Notes: generated from the sequence alone by a model not told the origin. A stretch of 64,000 bases of DNA from an uncultured Bacteroidales bacterium (GCA_900316515.1 ONDE01000011.1:1-64000); one strand, 5' to 3'; positions 43,903 through 52,620 are shown, counted from the stretch's first letter. A program made the numbers and translations.

Positions 43903-44373
43903 CTATTCCACCAGTTTGAAGCGCATGCGCCACGTGTGGCTGTCAGCGTTGTAGTCGTGCGAGATAATCTTGAAGGGCGCTATCTCGGAGGTGTTCTGCA
44001 CATGGGTGCCGACACAGGCGCAGAGGTCGTAGTCGCCGATGCGCACCAAACGCAGCGTCTCGCTGGCGTCGTCGGGCAGCTTCCAGAGGTCTACCTCCGG
44101 CGGCACCTCTCCCCTCTTCACGAACTCATAGCTTACGGGCAAATGCTGCGCTATCACCTCGTTCACACGGCGCTCAATCTCCTGCACCTGTTCTTCGGTC
44201 GGGCATGAATCTAGCAGGTAGTCGCACTTGCTCTTCTTCTTTTCTATATGTGCGTTCCTCGACCGTGGACAGCCGAACATCCGCACCATCGTCTGGTTCA
44301 AAATATGCTCCGCCGTATGCATCGGCGGGTATTCCTCTTTATTATGAGCGTTTAAAACAGGTTCTTGTTCCAT
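43903..44373 (-). CDS. alanyl-tRNA editing protein (AlaX-like)
   Basis: 156 residues containing only the second half of the AlaRS editing domain. Zinc ligands are visible as HTAEHILNQ (HxxxH) and CACVGTHV (CxxxH). Conserved surrounding motifs are IEKKKSKCDYLLD, VNEVIAQHLPV, LRLVRIGDYD and NTSEIAPFKIISH. AlaX proteins hydrolyse Ser-tRNA(Ala) or Gly-tRNA(Ala) in trans. It lies 19 bp downstream of a membrane protein gene and 4 bp upstream of the macrodomain gene, so a three-gene operon is likely. Confidence 0.9.
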   Translation of the reverse strand: MEQEPVLNAHNKEEYPPMHTAEHILNQTMVRMFGCPRSRNAHIEKKKSKCDYLLDSCPTEEQVQEIERRVNEVIAQHLPVSYEFVKRGEVPPEVDLWKLPDDASETLRLVRIGDYDLCACVGTHVQNTSEIAPFKIISHDYNADSHTWRMRFKLVE

Positions 44374-44392
44374 ATTCGCCCCTATTTAGATG

Positions 44393-45181
44393 CTATTTGC
44401 CCTGCTTTTTCTTGTAACGGGTGCTGGCAATGGAGATGATGACGACAACAGGAAGGAAGATGTAGATATAACCCTCGATGCATTCGATGGCCAGCATTGT
44501 GACAGCCTCGATGCCAACAAAGAAACTGACGGCGGCGAACAGGCAGCGGCCCACCTTGTGCGAGCGTACAATGTCGGCAATCAATTTGGCAATGGTTATG
44601 AACAACATCAACAGCTGGTAGACAATCATTATCCACACACTTGTAATAGGTGCAAAATAGTCGACCACACCGGCAATGGCGGCACCAAGAAGCATGACAA
44701 AGATGAGATACTGCCATTCTTGCCACGCTGTTTCCTCCATACCCCTGTTGTCGCTGACATATTCCACCATCAGCATCAATGCGCTGAGGAAAGTATAGAC
44801 GACATAAGTAAGCAGCAACTCGCCAACCAGCGACCATCCAAGACCGACGATAGACTGCTGGCAGAACCACCCGATACTTATCTCATCGTTATGAAGCTGC
44901 CAGTCCTCGAACTGCGGCAAATCGCCAGAAAAACAGTAGTAATAAGTACTCAAAGTAGTGACGACAAGAAGTGTATAAAGCCAGGGAAACAGATTGCCTC
45001 GCTGCTTGTAGTATATCTGATGCGATATCACATGCATTGCCACTGCCAGCACCAACAGGAAGACCGGTATAGCTATCGGTGACAGACCCAGCGGATTGCT
45101 GTGGTGGAGTCCGAACAGCTCGGGCAGATTGGTCATCGGCGCATTGGCGTTGATGTAATCGGATAGCCTTTGAAAAAACAT
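44393..45181 (-). CDS. polytopic membrane protein, family unrecognised
   Basis: 262 residues with about six predicted TM helices: IAIPVFLLVLAVAMHVISH, LFPWLYTLLVVTTLSTYYY, LVGELLLTYVVYTFLSALML, LIFVMLLGAAIAGVVDYF, SVWIMIVYQLLMLFITIAKL, CLFAAVSFFVGIEAVTML and YIYIFLPVVVIISIA. The C-terminus STRYKKKQGK is basic and so probably cytoplasmic. I recognise no catalytic or transport motif. It has its own -7 element at 45213 and leads the AlaX/macrodomain operon. Expression of a membrane protein with these enzymes may be coincidental. Confidence 0.75.
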   Translation of the reverse strand: MFFQRLSDYINANAPMTNLPELFGLHHSNPLGLSPIAIPVFLLVLAVAMHVISHQIYYKQRGNLFPWLYTLLVVTTLSTYYYCFSGDLPQFEDWQLHNDEISIGWFCQQSIVGLGWSLVGELLLTYVVYTFLSALMLMVEYVSDNRGMEETAWQEWQYLIFVMLLGAAIAGVVDYFAPITSVWIMIVYQLLMLFITIAKLIADIVRSHKVGRCLFAAVSFFVGIEAVTMLAIECIEGYIYIFLPVVVIISIASTRYKKKQGK

Positions 45182-45212
45182 AATAGATGTTTTATTCGTT
45201 AAATTTAAAATG

Positions 45213-45220
45213 CAAAGATA
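45213..45220 (-). promoter_or_regulatory. -7 element of the membrane protein/AlaX/macrodomain operon
   Basis: Minus-strand TATCTTTGCA about 32 nt upstream of the ATG at 45181; no clear -33. Confidence 0.5.
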
Positions 45221-45256
45221 CTAAAAAAAATATTAATAGCCTTTTATTGGACAAAA

Positions 45257-45288
45257 AAGAAAGGCCGACCTCTTGGTCAGCCTTTCTT
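45257..45288 (-). terminator. terminator of the M13 peptidase gene
   Basis: AAGAAAGGC, one mismatch and GACC (45257-45270) pair with GGTC, a mismatch and GCCTTTCTT (45275-45288) around a TCTT loop; on the minus strand TTTTTTG follows. It lies 20 bp after the stop at 45308. Confidence 0.9.
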
Positions 45289-45307
45289 CGTTTCATATAG
45301 AGTGTGA

Positions 45308-47365
45308 TTACCACAGCACGACGCGTTTCTCGGGAGCAAGCCACATGCCGTCACCCTCCTTGATACCGAAAGCATCGATGAACTCGGTGACCTGCGGCAG
45401 GGCGACGTTGACGCGGTTGCGACCCAGCGAGTGGACATCCATCTGGGTGAGCTGCAGGGCAGCAGCGGGACGGATGTTCGAGGCCCACACGGCGGCATAG
45501 GCCAGGAAGAAGCGCTGTTCGGGGGTGAAGCCGTCCATCTCTTTCTTGTTGACCTGCTTCTTGGCCATAGCGTTCTGCATGGCGAGATAGGAGACGTGGA
45601 GACCGCCGTTATCGGCGATGTTCTCACCGAGGGTGAGCTCGCCGTTGCCGTTCATCTTGCCCAGCTCGGGGTCGTCGAGGGCGACGCAGTTGTTGAAGGC
45701 CTCGATGAGGCACTGCTTGTTGGCGTCGAAGTTCTTGGCATCCTCTTCGCTCCACCAGTCGTTCAGGTTGCCGTTCTCGTCATACTGACGGCCCTGGTCG
45801 TCGAAGCCGTGGGTCAACTCGTGGCCGATGACCACACCGATGGCGCCGTAGTTGGCGGCATCGTCGGCGTCAAATTGGAAGAACGGGGGCTGCAGGATGG
45901 CGGCGGGGAAGCAGATCTCGTTGGTGGTGGGGTTGTAGTAGGCGTTCACGGTCTGCGGAGTCATCAGCCACTCGTCTTTGTCGACGGGCTTGTTGATCTT
46001 GCTCATCATATAGGCCACATCAAACTCGTTGCTGCGCACCACATTGGCATAGTAGCTGTCGTCCTTGATTTCCAAGCCGCTATAGTCGCGCCACTTGTTG
46101 GGGTAGCCAATCTTCACATAGATGGTGCTGAGTTTCTTGTGGGCATTGGCCTTGGTCTGGTCGGTCATCCATTCGGCCATGTCGATGCGCTGGCCAAGGG
46201 CGGTGATGAGGTTCTGCACGAGGGTCTCCATGCGGGTCTTGGCCTCGGCAGGGAAGAAGCGCTCGACATACAGCTGGCCAAGGGCCTCGCCCATGGCACC
46301 CTCAACGGTGCTGGTGACGCGTTTCCAGCGAGGACGGATTTCCTCGCGGCCGCTCATCAGCTTGCCAAAGAAGTCGAATTCTGCATTCACGAAGTCGTCG
46401 CTCAGGTAGTTGGCGGCACTGGTAATCTGTTGCCATGCAAAGTAGGCCTTCAGGGTCTCAATGTCGGCATCGGCTAGCACCTTGTTTACCTCCTCGAAAT
46501 ACTTGGGCTGGGCAATGTTGAAGCTCTTCATGCCCTCCATGATGTTCATGGTCTCGAAGTAACCCTTCCAGTCAATGTTGGGGTATACGGCATTGGCGCT
46601 GTCGACCGTGAAACGGTTGAAGGTAGCCTGCGGGTTACGGTTCTCAAGCTTGGTGTTCATGGCTTTGGCCAAACGGGTCTCGAAGGCCATCACCGTCTGA
46701 GCCAGCTTGTCGGCTTTCTTGCCGCTCATCTTGTCGTACCCAGCCATAGCGAACTCCTTCTCCATCAGCTCCACATAGCCCTTGCGGATGTTCTTGTTGT
46801 TGCCCTCGTCGAGCAGATAGTAGTCGCGGTCCCCCAGACCGAGGCCGCTTTGCCAAGCCCAAGCAATGCACATGTTGGCATCGTCCTTGTCGGCTTCGCC
46901 CATCACACCAAAGAGCACACCATAGCCGCGACGGTGCATCTTCAGCAGCTGAGCCCACACATCCTCGCGGGTCTTCAGGTTGTTGATTTCCTCCAAATAG
47001 GGCATCAGAGGGGCGGCGCCCTGCTCCTGCAGCTTCACGCTGTCCATGCCGATGTTGTACATGGTGGCAATCTTGTCGGCCAGCGAGCCGGCCTCGTTCT
47101 CGTTCTTGCTCACCGAGTCGATGATGTCGTTGACGTTCTTCAACGCATTCTCAGCCAGCACGTCGAAAGCACCGTAGCGCGAATGCTCGGCATCGAGTGG
47201 GTTGTTTTTCATCCAGCCGCCGCAGGCATACTGGTAGAAGTCGTCCTCCAAACGGGCGGTGGTGTCGAAATTGTCGGCGTTGACGCCCGAGGTGAGAGGG
47301 GCCTTGTGCTGACAACCGGTAGCGATAACTGCCATAGTAGCAATTGTTAAAAGGGTTTTCTTCAT
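45308..47365 (-). CDS. M13-family (neprilysin-like, PepO) zinc metallopeptidase, lipoprotein
   Basis: 685 residues. The signal TIATMAVIATGC gives a lipidated Cys18, so the enzyme is anchored in the outer or inner membrane facing the periplasm or exterior. The N-terminal M13 domain begins DDFYQYACGGWMKNNPLDAE. The catalytic domain has NAYYNPTTNEICFPAAILQP, zinc motif GHELTHGFDDQGRQYD and GENIADNGGLHVSY (third ligand Glu), and ends near CxxW as VLW. Family members cleave short peptides, and PepO-like enzymes of Bacteroidales take part in peptide use. Single gene with its own -7 element and terminator. Confidence 0.96.
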   Translation of the reverse strand: MKKTLLTIATMAVIATGCQHKAPLTSGVNADNFDTTARLEDDFYQYACGGWMKNNPLDAEHSRYGAFDVLAENALKNVNDIIDSVSKNENEAGSLADKIATMYNIGMDSVKLQEQGAAPLMPYLEEINNLKTREDVWAQLLKMHRRGYGVLFGVMGEADKDDANMCIAWAWQSGLGLGDRDYYLLDEGNNKNIRKGYVELMEKEFAMAGYDKMSGKKADKLAQTVMAFETRLAKAMNTKLENRNPQATFNRFTVDSANAVYPNIDWKGYFETMNIMEGMKSFNIAQPKYFEEVNKVLADADIETLKAYFAWQQITSAANYLSDDFVNAEFDFFGKLMSGREEIRPRWKRVTSTVEGAMGEALGQLYVERFFPAEAKTRMETLVQNLITALGQRIDMAEWMTDQTKANAHKKLSTIYVKIGYPNKWRDYSGLEIKDDSYYANVVRSNEFDVAYMMSKINKPVDKDEWLMTPQTVNAYYNPTTNEICFPAAILQPPFFQFDADDAANYGAIGVVIGHELTHGFDDQGRQYDENGNLNDWWSEEDAKNFDANKQCLIEAFNNCVALDDPELGKMNGNGELTLGENIADNGGLHVSYLAMQNAMAKKQVNKKEMDGFTPEQRFFLAYAAVWASNIRPAAALQLTQMDVHSLGRNRVNVALPQVTEFIDAFGIKEGDGMWLAPEKRVVLW

Positions 47366-47402
47366 TGTATTGTTATTAAATTATTGTTTCAAAAACAAAA
47401 TG

Positions 47403-47410
47403 CAAAAATA
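47403..47410 (-). promoter_or_regulatory. -7 element of the M13 peptidase gene
   Basis: Minus-strand TATTTTTG about 37 nt upstream of the ATG at 47365. A weaker call, because the region is A/T-rich. Confidence 0.4.
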
Positions 47411-47472
47411 CACAAAAAAAAACAATATGGTGGAAAAAAGGTGTCATCATGACGATGGAATGCATTGTTCTT

Positions 47473-47498
47473 CTATCGTTCTTCTAGAAGAACGATAG
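47473..47498. other. 26-bp perfect palindrome between two minus-strand genes
   Basis: CTATCGTTCTTCT (47473-47485) is directly followed by its exact inverse AGAAGAACGATAG (47486-47498). It overlaps two 11-bp units GTTCTTCTATC and GTTCTTCTAGA from 47467. It may act as a terminator for the gene ending at 47533 or as an operator. Confidence 0.75.
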
Positions 47499-47532
47499 GT
47501 AAAATATAGAAAAACAGAGCATGTGATAGGCG

Positions 47533-48780
47533 TCACTTGAGCGAGTGACGCAGTATTTGCTTGTAACCGTTGAAGCTCTTGGTGGTGCCGTCGGTGAAGT
47601 GGAAGGTGATATGCGTGACGCGCATGTACTTGATTTTACCGCGGTCGTCCCAGAAGAGTTCGTCGAAGGTGTACTGGGCGGGCTGGTCAGGACGTATGGG
47701 ACCCATGCAGCGCATGGTGCGCACCGAGCGGTGGAACTTGTCTTCCTGCACGCGGTCGCGGTCGTTGTAGGGGGCCACCGAGAGTTCGAGCATGCTGATG
47801 GTCTTGTCGTAGCAGTTGAAGAGGTTGAGCTCGACACCGAACATATAGTCGCTGCGGGCGGCCTTGATGTTCATCACGAATATCTCGTCGCGACGCATGC
47901 GCTCCTTGGCGCGCTCTACATCAGAGCGCATCTGCTGCTCCTGTTCGGCGATGGAGTCGGAACGGAGCTCTACGGTGATGGAGTCGATGAGAGTTGAGAG
48001 TTGAGTATTGAGTATCGAGAATTGGGAATCGAGGTTCTCCAGATGAGCATCGAGGGCCAGCAGCGAATCATCGAGGGCGGCCTCGTGCTGCTCATAGGCC
48101 AATTGGTCGGCCTCGGTGGCGAAGGCGCCCCATTCGGCCAAGCGCTCGAGAGCGCGCAAAGAGAGTGTCTGCGGGGTGCGTGTGTTGGTGACGACGGTGA
48201 AGGCCACAGGCCACTGCTCGGAGGCCTGGAAGGCGTAGCTCTGCCAGCGTATGGGACTGTAGCGCCCATAGCGGCGGTCGGCGGTGTCGACCTCGATGAT
48301 GTGCGACAGGCGACCCATGTCAACATAGGCCCACTGCTGGAGGGTGGCGAAGCGCTGTTCCCAATAGCGGACGTCGACGAGATGTGGCAGCATCTGCGAG
48401 GCGATAGAAGCGGGGAGTTGGTAGTGGGTTGCGGGCAGCGACGTCTGCGGGGTGAAGAGGTAGTATTGGTTGCCAAATATGTTGCGATGGGGACCGGAAA
48501 TCTGATAGCGGCAGTTGTAAGGCATTGTGGCGCCTGCGGCTTTCTCTACAACAGCACGTATATCGGCCGGCGGCTCTACGATGTAGGCGTCGGCAGCAGA
48601 AAGGCTTTCCAATGTGGAGAACGACCACGAATGCTGAGCGTGGAGGGTGGTGAAAGGTGAAAGGTGAAAGGTGAATAATAATAAGGAGACAAGGAGATAA
48701 GGAGATAAGGAGATATGACAAATGTGACGTCGGCGACATTGTCCTATGTAGTTAAAGTATTTAGCAAGTTTAGTTAGCAT
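47533..48780 (-). CDS. exported protein of unknown function whose signal peptide and linkers are encoded by short tandem repeats
   Basis: 415 residues from the ATG at 48780; an in-frame GTG at 48798 would add six residues. The hydrophobic export signal (SLSPYLLVSLLLFTFHLSPF, then TTLHAQ) is encoded by AAGGAGAT octads and GGTGAAA heptads at 48649-48714. The mature part starts HSWSFSTLESLSAADAYIVE and contains a coiled-coil-like segment (residues ~240-310) whose LDSQFSILNTQLST is encoded by seven heptads at 47986-48034. The C-terminal domain (YMFGVELNLFNCYDKTISML, CMGPIRPDQPAQYTFDELFW) looks beta-rich. No family recognised. It probably acts in the periplasm or outer membrane, and is 45 bp downstream of polA. 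Confidence 0.7.
   Translation of the reverse strand: MLTKLAKYFNYIGQCRRRHICHISLSPYLLVSLLLFTFHLSPFTTLHAQHSWSFSTLESLSAADAYIVEPPADIRAVVEKAAGATMPYNCRYQISGPHRNIFGNQYYLFTPQTSLPATHYQLPASIASQMLPHLVDVRYWEQRFATLQQWAYVDMGRLSHIIEVDTADRRYGRYSPIRWQSYAFQASEQWPVAFTVVTNTRTPQTLSLRALERLAEWGAFATEADQLAYEQHEAALDDSLLALDAHLENLDSQFSILNTQLSTLIDSITVELRSDSIAEQEQQMRSDVERAKERMRRDEIFVMNIKAARSDYMFGVELNLFNCYDKTISMLELSVAPYNDRDRVQEDKFHRSVRTMRCMGPIRPDQPAQYTFDELFWDDRGKIKYMRVTHITFHFTDGTTKSFNGYKQILRHSLK
47986..48034. repeat. seven-unit heptad repeat inside a coding region
   Basis: GATGAGA, GTTGAGA, GTTGAGT, ATTGAGT, ATCGAGA, ATTGGGA and ATCGAGG in exact 7-bp phase, encoding part of a coiled-coil-like linker on the minus strand. 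Confidence 0.75.
48649..48714. repeat. heptad (GGTGAAA x4) plus octad (AAGGAGAT x4) arrays encoding a signal peptide core
   Basis: GGTGAAA at 48649, 48656, 48663 and (as GGTGAAT) 48670; AAGGAGAC at 48683 and AAGGAGAT at 48691, 48699 and 48707. On the minus strand they read SLSPYLLVSLLLF and TFHLSPF. Confidence 0.85.
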
Positions 48781-48790
48781 TATAATTTCA

Positions 48791-48818
48791 TTTTTCACTT
48801 TTCATTTTTCACTTTTCA
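48791..48818. repeat. four-unit heptad repeat (TTTTTCA/CTTTTCA) between polA and the exported protein
   Basis: Units at 48791, 48798, 48805 and 48812, filling most of the intergenic gap. It is the same CTTTTCA family as the 34-unit array at 9101. Confidence 0.8.
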
Positions 48819-48825
48819 CTTTCAA

Positions 48826-51498
48826 TTAGTGTGCCGAGAGCCAGTCGGGACCGACGTCGACGCCGACATCGATGGTGAGTCCTTCAAGGGGCAGGGCGTT
48901 CTGCATCTCGCTGACCACGAGGGCTCGCACTTCCTCTTCCTCGGGACGGTAGAGGTCGAAGACCAGCTCGTCGTGCACCTGCAGTATCATCTTGGTGCGC
49001 AGATGGCGCTGCTGCAGCTGGTTGTAGATGCGCACCATGGCGAGTTTTATCATGTCGGCCGAGGTGCCCTGGATGGGCATGTTGACGGCGTTGCGCTCGG
49101 CAAAGGAACGCGCGGCGGCGTTGCGGCTGTTGATATCGGTCAGGTAGCGGCGGCGCCCCAGCAGGGTGCGCGCATATCCATGCGAGCGCGCAAAGTCCTT
49201 GCATTGCTCGATGAAGGCCAGTATGTCGGGGTACTGGTTGAAATATTCCTCGATGAGGGCGGCAGCCTCTTTGCGGGCAATGCCAAGTTGTTCGCCGAGG
49301 CCGAAGGCGGAGATGCCGTAGACGATGCCGAAGTTGACGCTCTTGGCGTTGCGGCGCTGGTCTTTGCTGACCTCCTCCATGGGTATGCCGTAGATGCGTG
49401 CGGCGGTGGCGGCATGGATGTCGAAACCGCTGTTGAAGGCATGGAGCATGTGCTGGTCGTGCGACAGCGAGGCTATGATGCGGAGCTCGATCTGCGAATA
49501 GTCGGCGGCAAGCAGCAGATGGTCGGCATCGCGGGCCACAAAGGCGCGACGTATTTCGCGTCCTCGCTCGGTGCGGATGGGGATGTTCTGCAGGTTGGGG
49601 TTGGAGGATGAGAGGCGGCCTGTGGCGGTGACGGTCTGGTTGTAGACGGTGTGCAGTCGCCCCGTCGAGGGGTTGATGAGCTTGGGAAAGGAATCGAGGT
49701 AGGTGCCCACAAGCTTGGTGACGGAACGGTATTCGAGGATGAGCGGTATGATGGCGTGGCGGTCGGCCAGACGCTGCAGCACGTCTTCGGCGGTGCTGTA
49801 CTGCTTGGTGGCGGTGCGCGGCGGCTTGTCGGTGACTTTCAACTCGTCGTAGAGCACCTCGCCAAGCTGACGCGGCGATGAGATGTTGAACGGATGGCCG
49901 GCAAGGTCGTAGATCCGCTTTTCTATAGTGTCGCGCTCGGCCGAGAGACGCTGCGCATATTGACGCAGGGCATCGACGTCGATGCGGACACCCTCGCGTT
50001 CCATAGCCATCAGCACGTCGACCAGCGGCAGCTCGATGTCGGTGTATAGGTGCTCGAGGCCTGCGTCGCTGAGGCGCGCGGTCATCAGCGGGTATAGTTG
50101 CCATAGGGCTGCGGCTTCCGCCTGTGTGTCGGCAGGCACAAAGCCCAGCAGACCAGAACAGATATAGTCGAAGGTGTGGCGCATCTCGGCATCGAGCAGG
50201 TAGTGCACAAGCTGCACATCGAAGAGGGTGCCTCGCAGGGTGAGGCCGAGCTCGGCGACGATATATTTAAGGTTCTTAAGGTCAAAGCAGAGTTTGGTGG
50301 TCCCGGCATCGGCAAGAAGGCTGCCGAAAAGCGCCAGGTCGAGGTCGGCAACGTTGGCTGTCCACACCGTGTCGGCACTGGAGGCAAGCACCACCTCGGG
50401 ACCCTTGACGACAATGGCTATGTCATTACCCTTCAGGGAGCCTAGAACATCAGCGGTGAGCTGTTCGTGCTGCACCTTGGGAGTCTCTGCTGCGGCAGGC
50501 GCCTGGTCGAACAGGGTGGGCTGGGCGGATGACTGCTTGATTGTTTGAGTGCTTGATTGTTTGAGTGGCTGAGTGGGGGCCTGATTGTTCCATTTCATTG
50601 CCAGCGAGGGGTCGCTGACGCTGAGGTCTGTGAAGACTCGGCGGGCAAACTGACGGAACTCGAGGTCGTCGCAGACCGAGCGCAGGAGGTCGTAGTCGGG
50701 AGTCTCGAGGACAAGGGCCTGTTCGTCGAAGGCTATCGGGGCGTCGAGCCTGATGGTGGCCAACTGTTTGGAGAAGAGGGCGTCGTCGGCATGGGTGCGG
50801 ACCTGCTCGCGGAGCTTGTCATTCTTGATTTCGTCGACACGCGCCACCATCTCCTCGATGGAACCGAACTGGGCTATGAGTTTCTTGGCGGTCTTCTCGC
50901 CCACCCCGCGAATGCCGGGGATGTTGTCGACCGAGTCGCCCCAGAGTCCCAGCAGGTCGATGACCTGCAGGGGGTTCTGCACGTCAAAGCGCTCACACAC
51001 CTCGGCAACACCCATTATGCTGTCCGGATTGGGACCATGGCCGTAGCGGTAGAGGTGCACTCGCTCGGTGACAAGCTGGGCAAAGTCTTTGTCGGGCGTA
51101 ACCATGACGACTTCGTCGAACCCGGCCAGCTCGGCAGCATGGCTTAGGGTGCCTATGACGTCGTCGGCCTCGAACCCCTCGCAGGTAAGCTGCGGGATGC
51201 GGAAAGCCTCGATGACCCTGCGTATCCACGGCAGGTTGCTCTGTATCTCCTCGGGCATGGGGTCTCTATGGGCCTTGTACTCGGGGTACATCTCGTGCCG
51301 GAAGGTGGGCGCCGCCAGGTCAAAGGCCACGCCTATATGGGTGGGACGCTGGCTGCGCAGCAGGTCGTAGAGCGACACCGTGAAACCCAGGGCCGCCGAG
51401 GTATTGAAACCCTTGGAGTTGACACGCGGCGAGCGGTTCATGGCATAGTACCCACGGTAAACCGAGGCCATGCCGTCGATCAAGAGGAGTTTCTTCAT
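48826..51498 (-). CDS. polA: DNA polymerase I
   Basis: 890 residues. The 5'-3' exonuclease domain (KKLLLIDGMASVYRGYYAMN; EADDVIGTL; GIRGVGEKTAKKLI), a 3'-5' exonuclease-like domain, and the polymerase domain (motif A DYSQIELRIIA, motif B RRNAKSVNFGIVYG, motif C QVHDELVFD) are in the standard order. The exonuclease active-site carboxylates of the proofreading domain look only partly kept (CFDLKNLKYIVAELG). PolA removes RNA primers and fills repair gaps. Oddity: the linker between the first two domains (PLKQSSTQTIKQSSAQP) is encoded by octad repeats at 50534-50573. It follows pdxA on the same strand across an inverted repeat pair. Confidence 0.97.
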   Translation of the reverse strand: MKKLLLIDGMASVYRGYYAMNRSPRVNSKGFNTSAALGFTVSLYDLLRSQRPTHIGVAFDLAAPTFRHEMYPEYKAHRDPMPEEIQSNLPWIRRVIEAFRIPQLTCEGFEADDVIGTLSHAAELAGFDEVVMVTPDKDFAQLVTERVHLYRYGHGPNPDSIMGVAEVCERFDVQNPLQVIDLLGLWGDSVDNIPGIRGVGEKTAKKLIAQFGSIEEMVARVDEIKNDKLREQVRTHADDALFSKQLATIRLDAPIAFDEQALVLETPDYDLLRSVCDDLEFRQFARRVFTDLSVSDPSLAMKWNNQAPTQPLKQSSTQTIKQSSAQPTLFDQAPAAAETPKVQHEQLTADVLGSLKGNDIAIVVKGPEVVLASSADTVWTANVADLDLALFGSLLADAGTTKLCFDLKNLKYIVAELGLTLRGTLFDVQLVHYLLDAEMRHTFDYICSGLLGFVPADTQAEAAALWQLYPLMTARLSDAGLEHLYTDIELPLVDVLMAMEREGVRIDVDALRQYAQRLSAERDTIEKRIYDLAGHPFNISSPRQLGEVLYDELKVTDKPPRTATKQYSTAEDVLQRLADRHAIIPLILEYRSVTKLVGTYLDSFPKLINPSTGRLHTVYNQTVTATGRLSSSNPNLQNIPIRTERGREIRRAFVARDADHLLLAADYSQIELRIIASLSHDQHMLHAFNSGFDIHAATAARIYGIPMEEVSKDQRRNAKSVNFGIVYGISAFGLGEQLGIARKEAAALIEEYFNQYPDILAFIEQCKDFARSHGYARTLLGRRRYLTDINSRNAAARSFAERNAVNMPIQGTSADMIKLAMVRIYNQLQQRHLRTKMILQVHDELVFDLYRPEEEEVRALVVSEMQNALPLEGLTIDVGVDVGPDWLSAH
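50534..50573. repeat. five-unit octad repeat inside polA
   Basis: TGCTTGAT, TGTTTGAG, TGCTTGAT, TGTTTGAG and TGGCTGAG in 8-bp phase. Three units equal eight codons, so the linker repeats about every eight residues. Confidence 0.8.
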
Positions 51499-51506
51499 AT
51501 TCTCAA

Positions 51507-51588
51507 GTGGGTAGCCGGTAGTGGATAGTGGGTAGCATTAGTGGTCATGTGCTACACACTACCCACTATACACTATCAACTATTTAAG
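51507..51588. repeat. inverted pair of heptad arrays between pdxA and polA
   Basis: GTGGGTA, GCCGGTA, GTGGATA and GTGGGTA (51507-51534) are followed by ACACACT, ACCCACT, ATACACT, ATCAACT and ATTTAAG (51554-51588). The arms are complementary (TAGTGGGT with ACCCACTA). The second arm includes the pdxA stop codon at 51582-51580. Confidence 0.8.
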
Positions 51589-52620
51589 CGGATTGGCATT
51601 GAGCTCGTCGTATTCCTGTCGGTTGCGAAGTATGTTGCAAGCCAGGTATACCGCCGAACGGAACGACTGCTCGCTGGCACAGTCCTTGCCGGCAATGTCG
51701 TAGCCAGTGCCGTGGGCGGGACTGGTGCGCACATAGGGCAGGCCGGCGGTATAGTTGACACCCTCGGTGAAGGACATCAGCTTGAAGGGGATGAGTCCCT
51801 GGTCGTGGTAGAGAGCCAAAACACCGTCGAACTTGTTGAACTCAGAGCTGCCGAAGAAACCGTCGCTGGGGAAGGGACCGTAGGCGAGGACTCCTTTCTG
51901 CTGCACCTCGTCGATGACGGGCTTGATGACCTTGGCGTCGAAGTCGCCGATGACGCCGTTGTCGCCGGCATGGGGGTCGAGTGCAAGAACGGCAATCTTG
52001 GGCCTCGTGATGCCGAAGTCGCGCTTGAGGCTTTCGTTCATCAGCATCATCTTGTCGAAAAGCAGGTTGTGCGTCAATGCGCCGGGGACATCCTTGAGGG
52101 CAAGGTGGTTGGTGACGATGCCGATACGGATGCGGTCGCAGACCATAAGCATAAGGCTCGAACAGCCAAACTGGTGCGAGAGGTACTCGGTGTGGCCCGG
52201 GAAATCGAAGTCGGGAGCCTGTATGTTGCGCTTGTTGATGGGCGCGGTGACAAGCACGTCGACCTTGCCGGCCTTGAGGTCGGCACAAGCTCGGTTGAGG
52301 CTCTCGCGCGATAGGGCTCCGGCTATCTCGGTACTCTTGCCGAGGTCTATCTTTATCTCTTCCTGAGTGAGGTTGACGACATTGTATTTGCGGTCCTGGG
52401 CTTCTGCGGCGTCTCGTATGGCGTTGAAGGTCATCTCCTGCTGCACCGAGGCGAGCAGCTTCCGGTGATAGGACGCCACCTTGGTGGAACCATAGAGCAC
52501 CGGAGTGCAGATGTCAAACATGCGGCTGTCGGCGAAGGTCTTGATTATCACTTCGTAGCCAACACCATTGATGTCGCCGTGGGTGATGGCCACCTTTATC
52601 TTTTTTTCGTTGTTGCTCAT
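51580..52620 (-). CDS. pdxA: 4-hydroxythreonine-4-phosphate dehydrogenase
   Basis: 346 residues. Signature segments of the PdxA family: ITHGDINGVGYEVIIKTFAD, TAPINKRNIQA, FPGHTEYLSHQFG with the metal-binding His, ALDPHAGDNGVIGDFD and PYVRTSPAHGTGYDIAGK. The enzyme makes the amino-ketone precursor of pyridoxine 5'-phosphate in the DXP-dependent vitamin B6 pathway; pdxJ is not in this window. It precedes polA by 81 bp on the same strand, with an inverted heptad-repeat pair in the gap. Confidence 0.97.
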   Translation of the reverse strand: MSNNEKKIKVAITHGDINGVGYEVIIKTFADSRMFDICTPVLYGSTKVASYHRKLLASVQQEMTFNAIRDAAEAQDRKYNVVNLTQEEIKIDLGKSTEIAGALSRESLNRACADLKAGKVDVLVTAPINKRNIQAPDFDFPGHTEYLSHQFGCSSLMLMVCDRIRIGIVTNHLALKDVPGALTHNLLFDKMMLMNESLKRDFGITRPKIAVLALDPHAGDNGVIGDFDAKVIKPVIDEVQQKGVLAYGPFPSDGFFGSSEFNKFDGVLALYHDQGLIPFKLMSFTEGVNYTAGLPYVRTSPAHGTGYDIAGKDCASEQSFRSAVYLACNILRNRQEYDELNANPLK

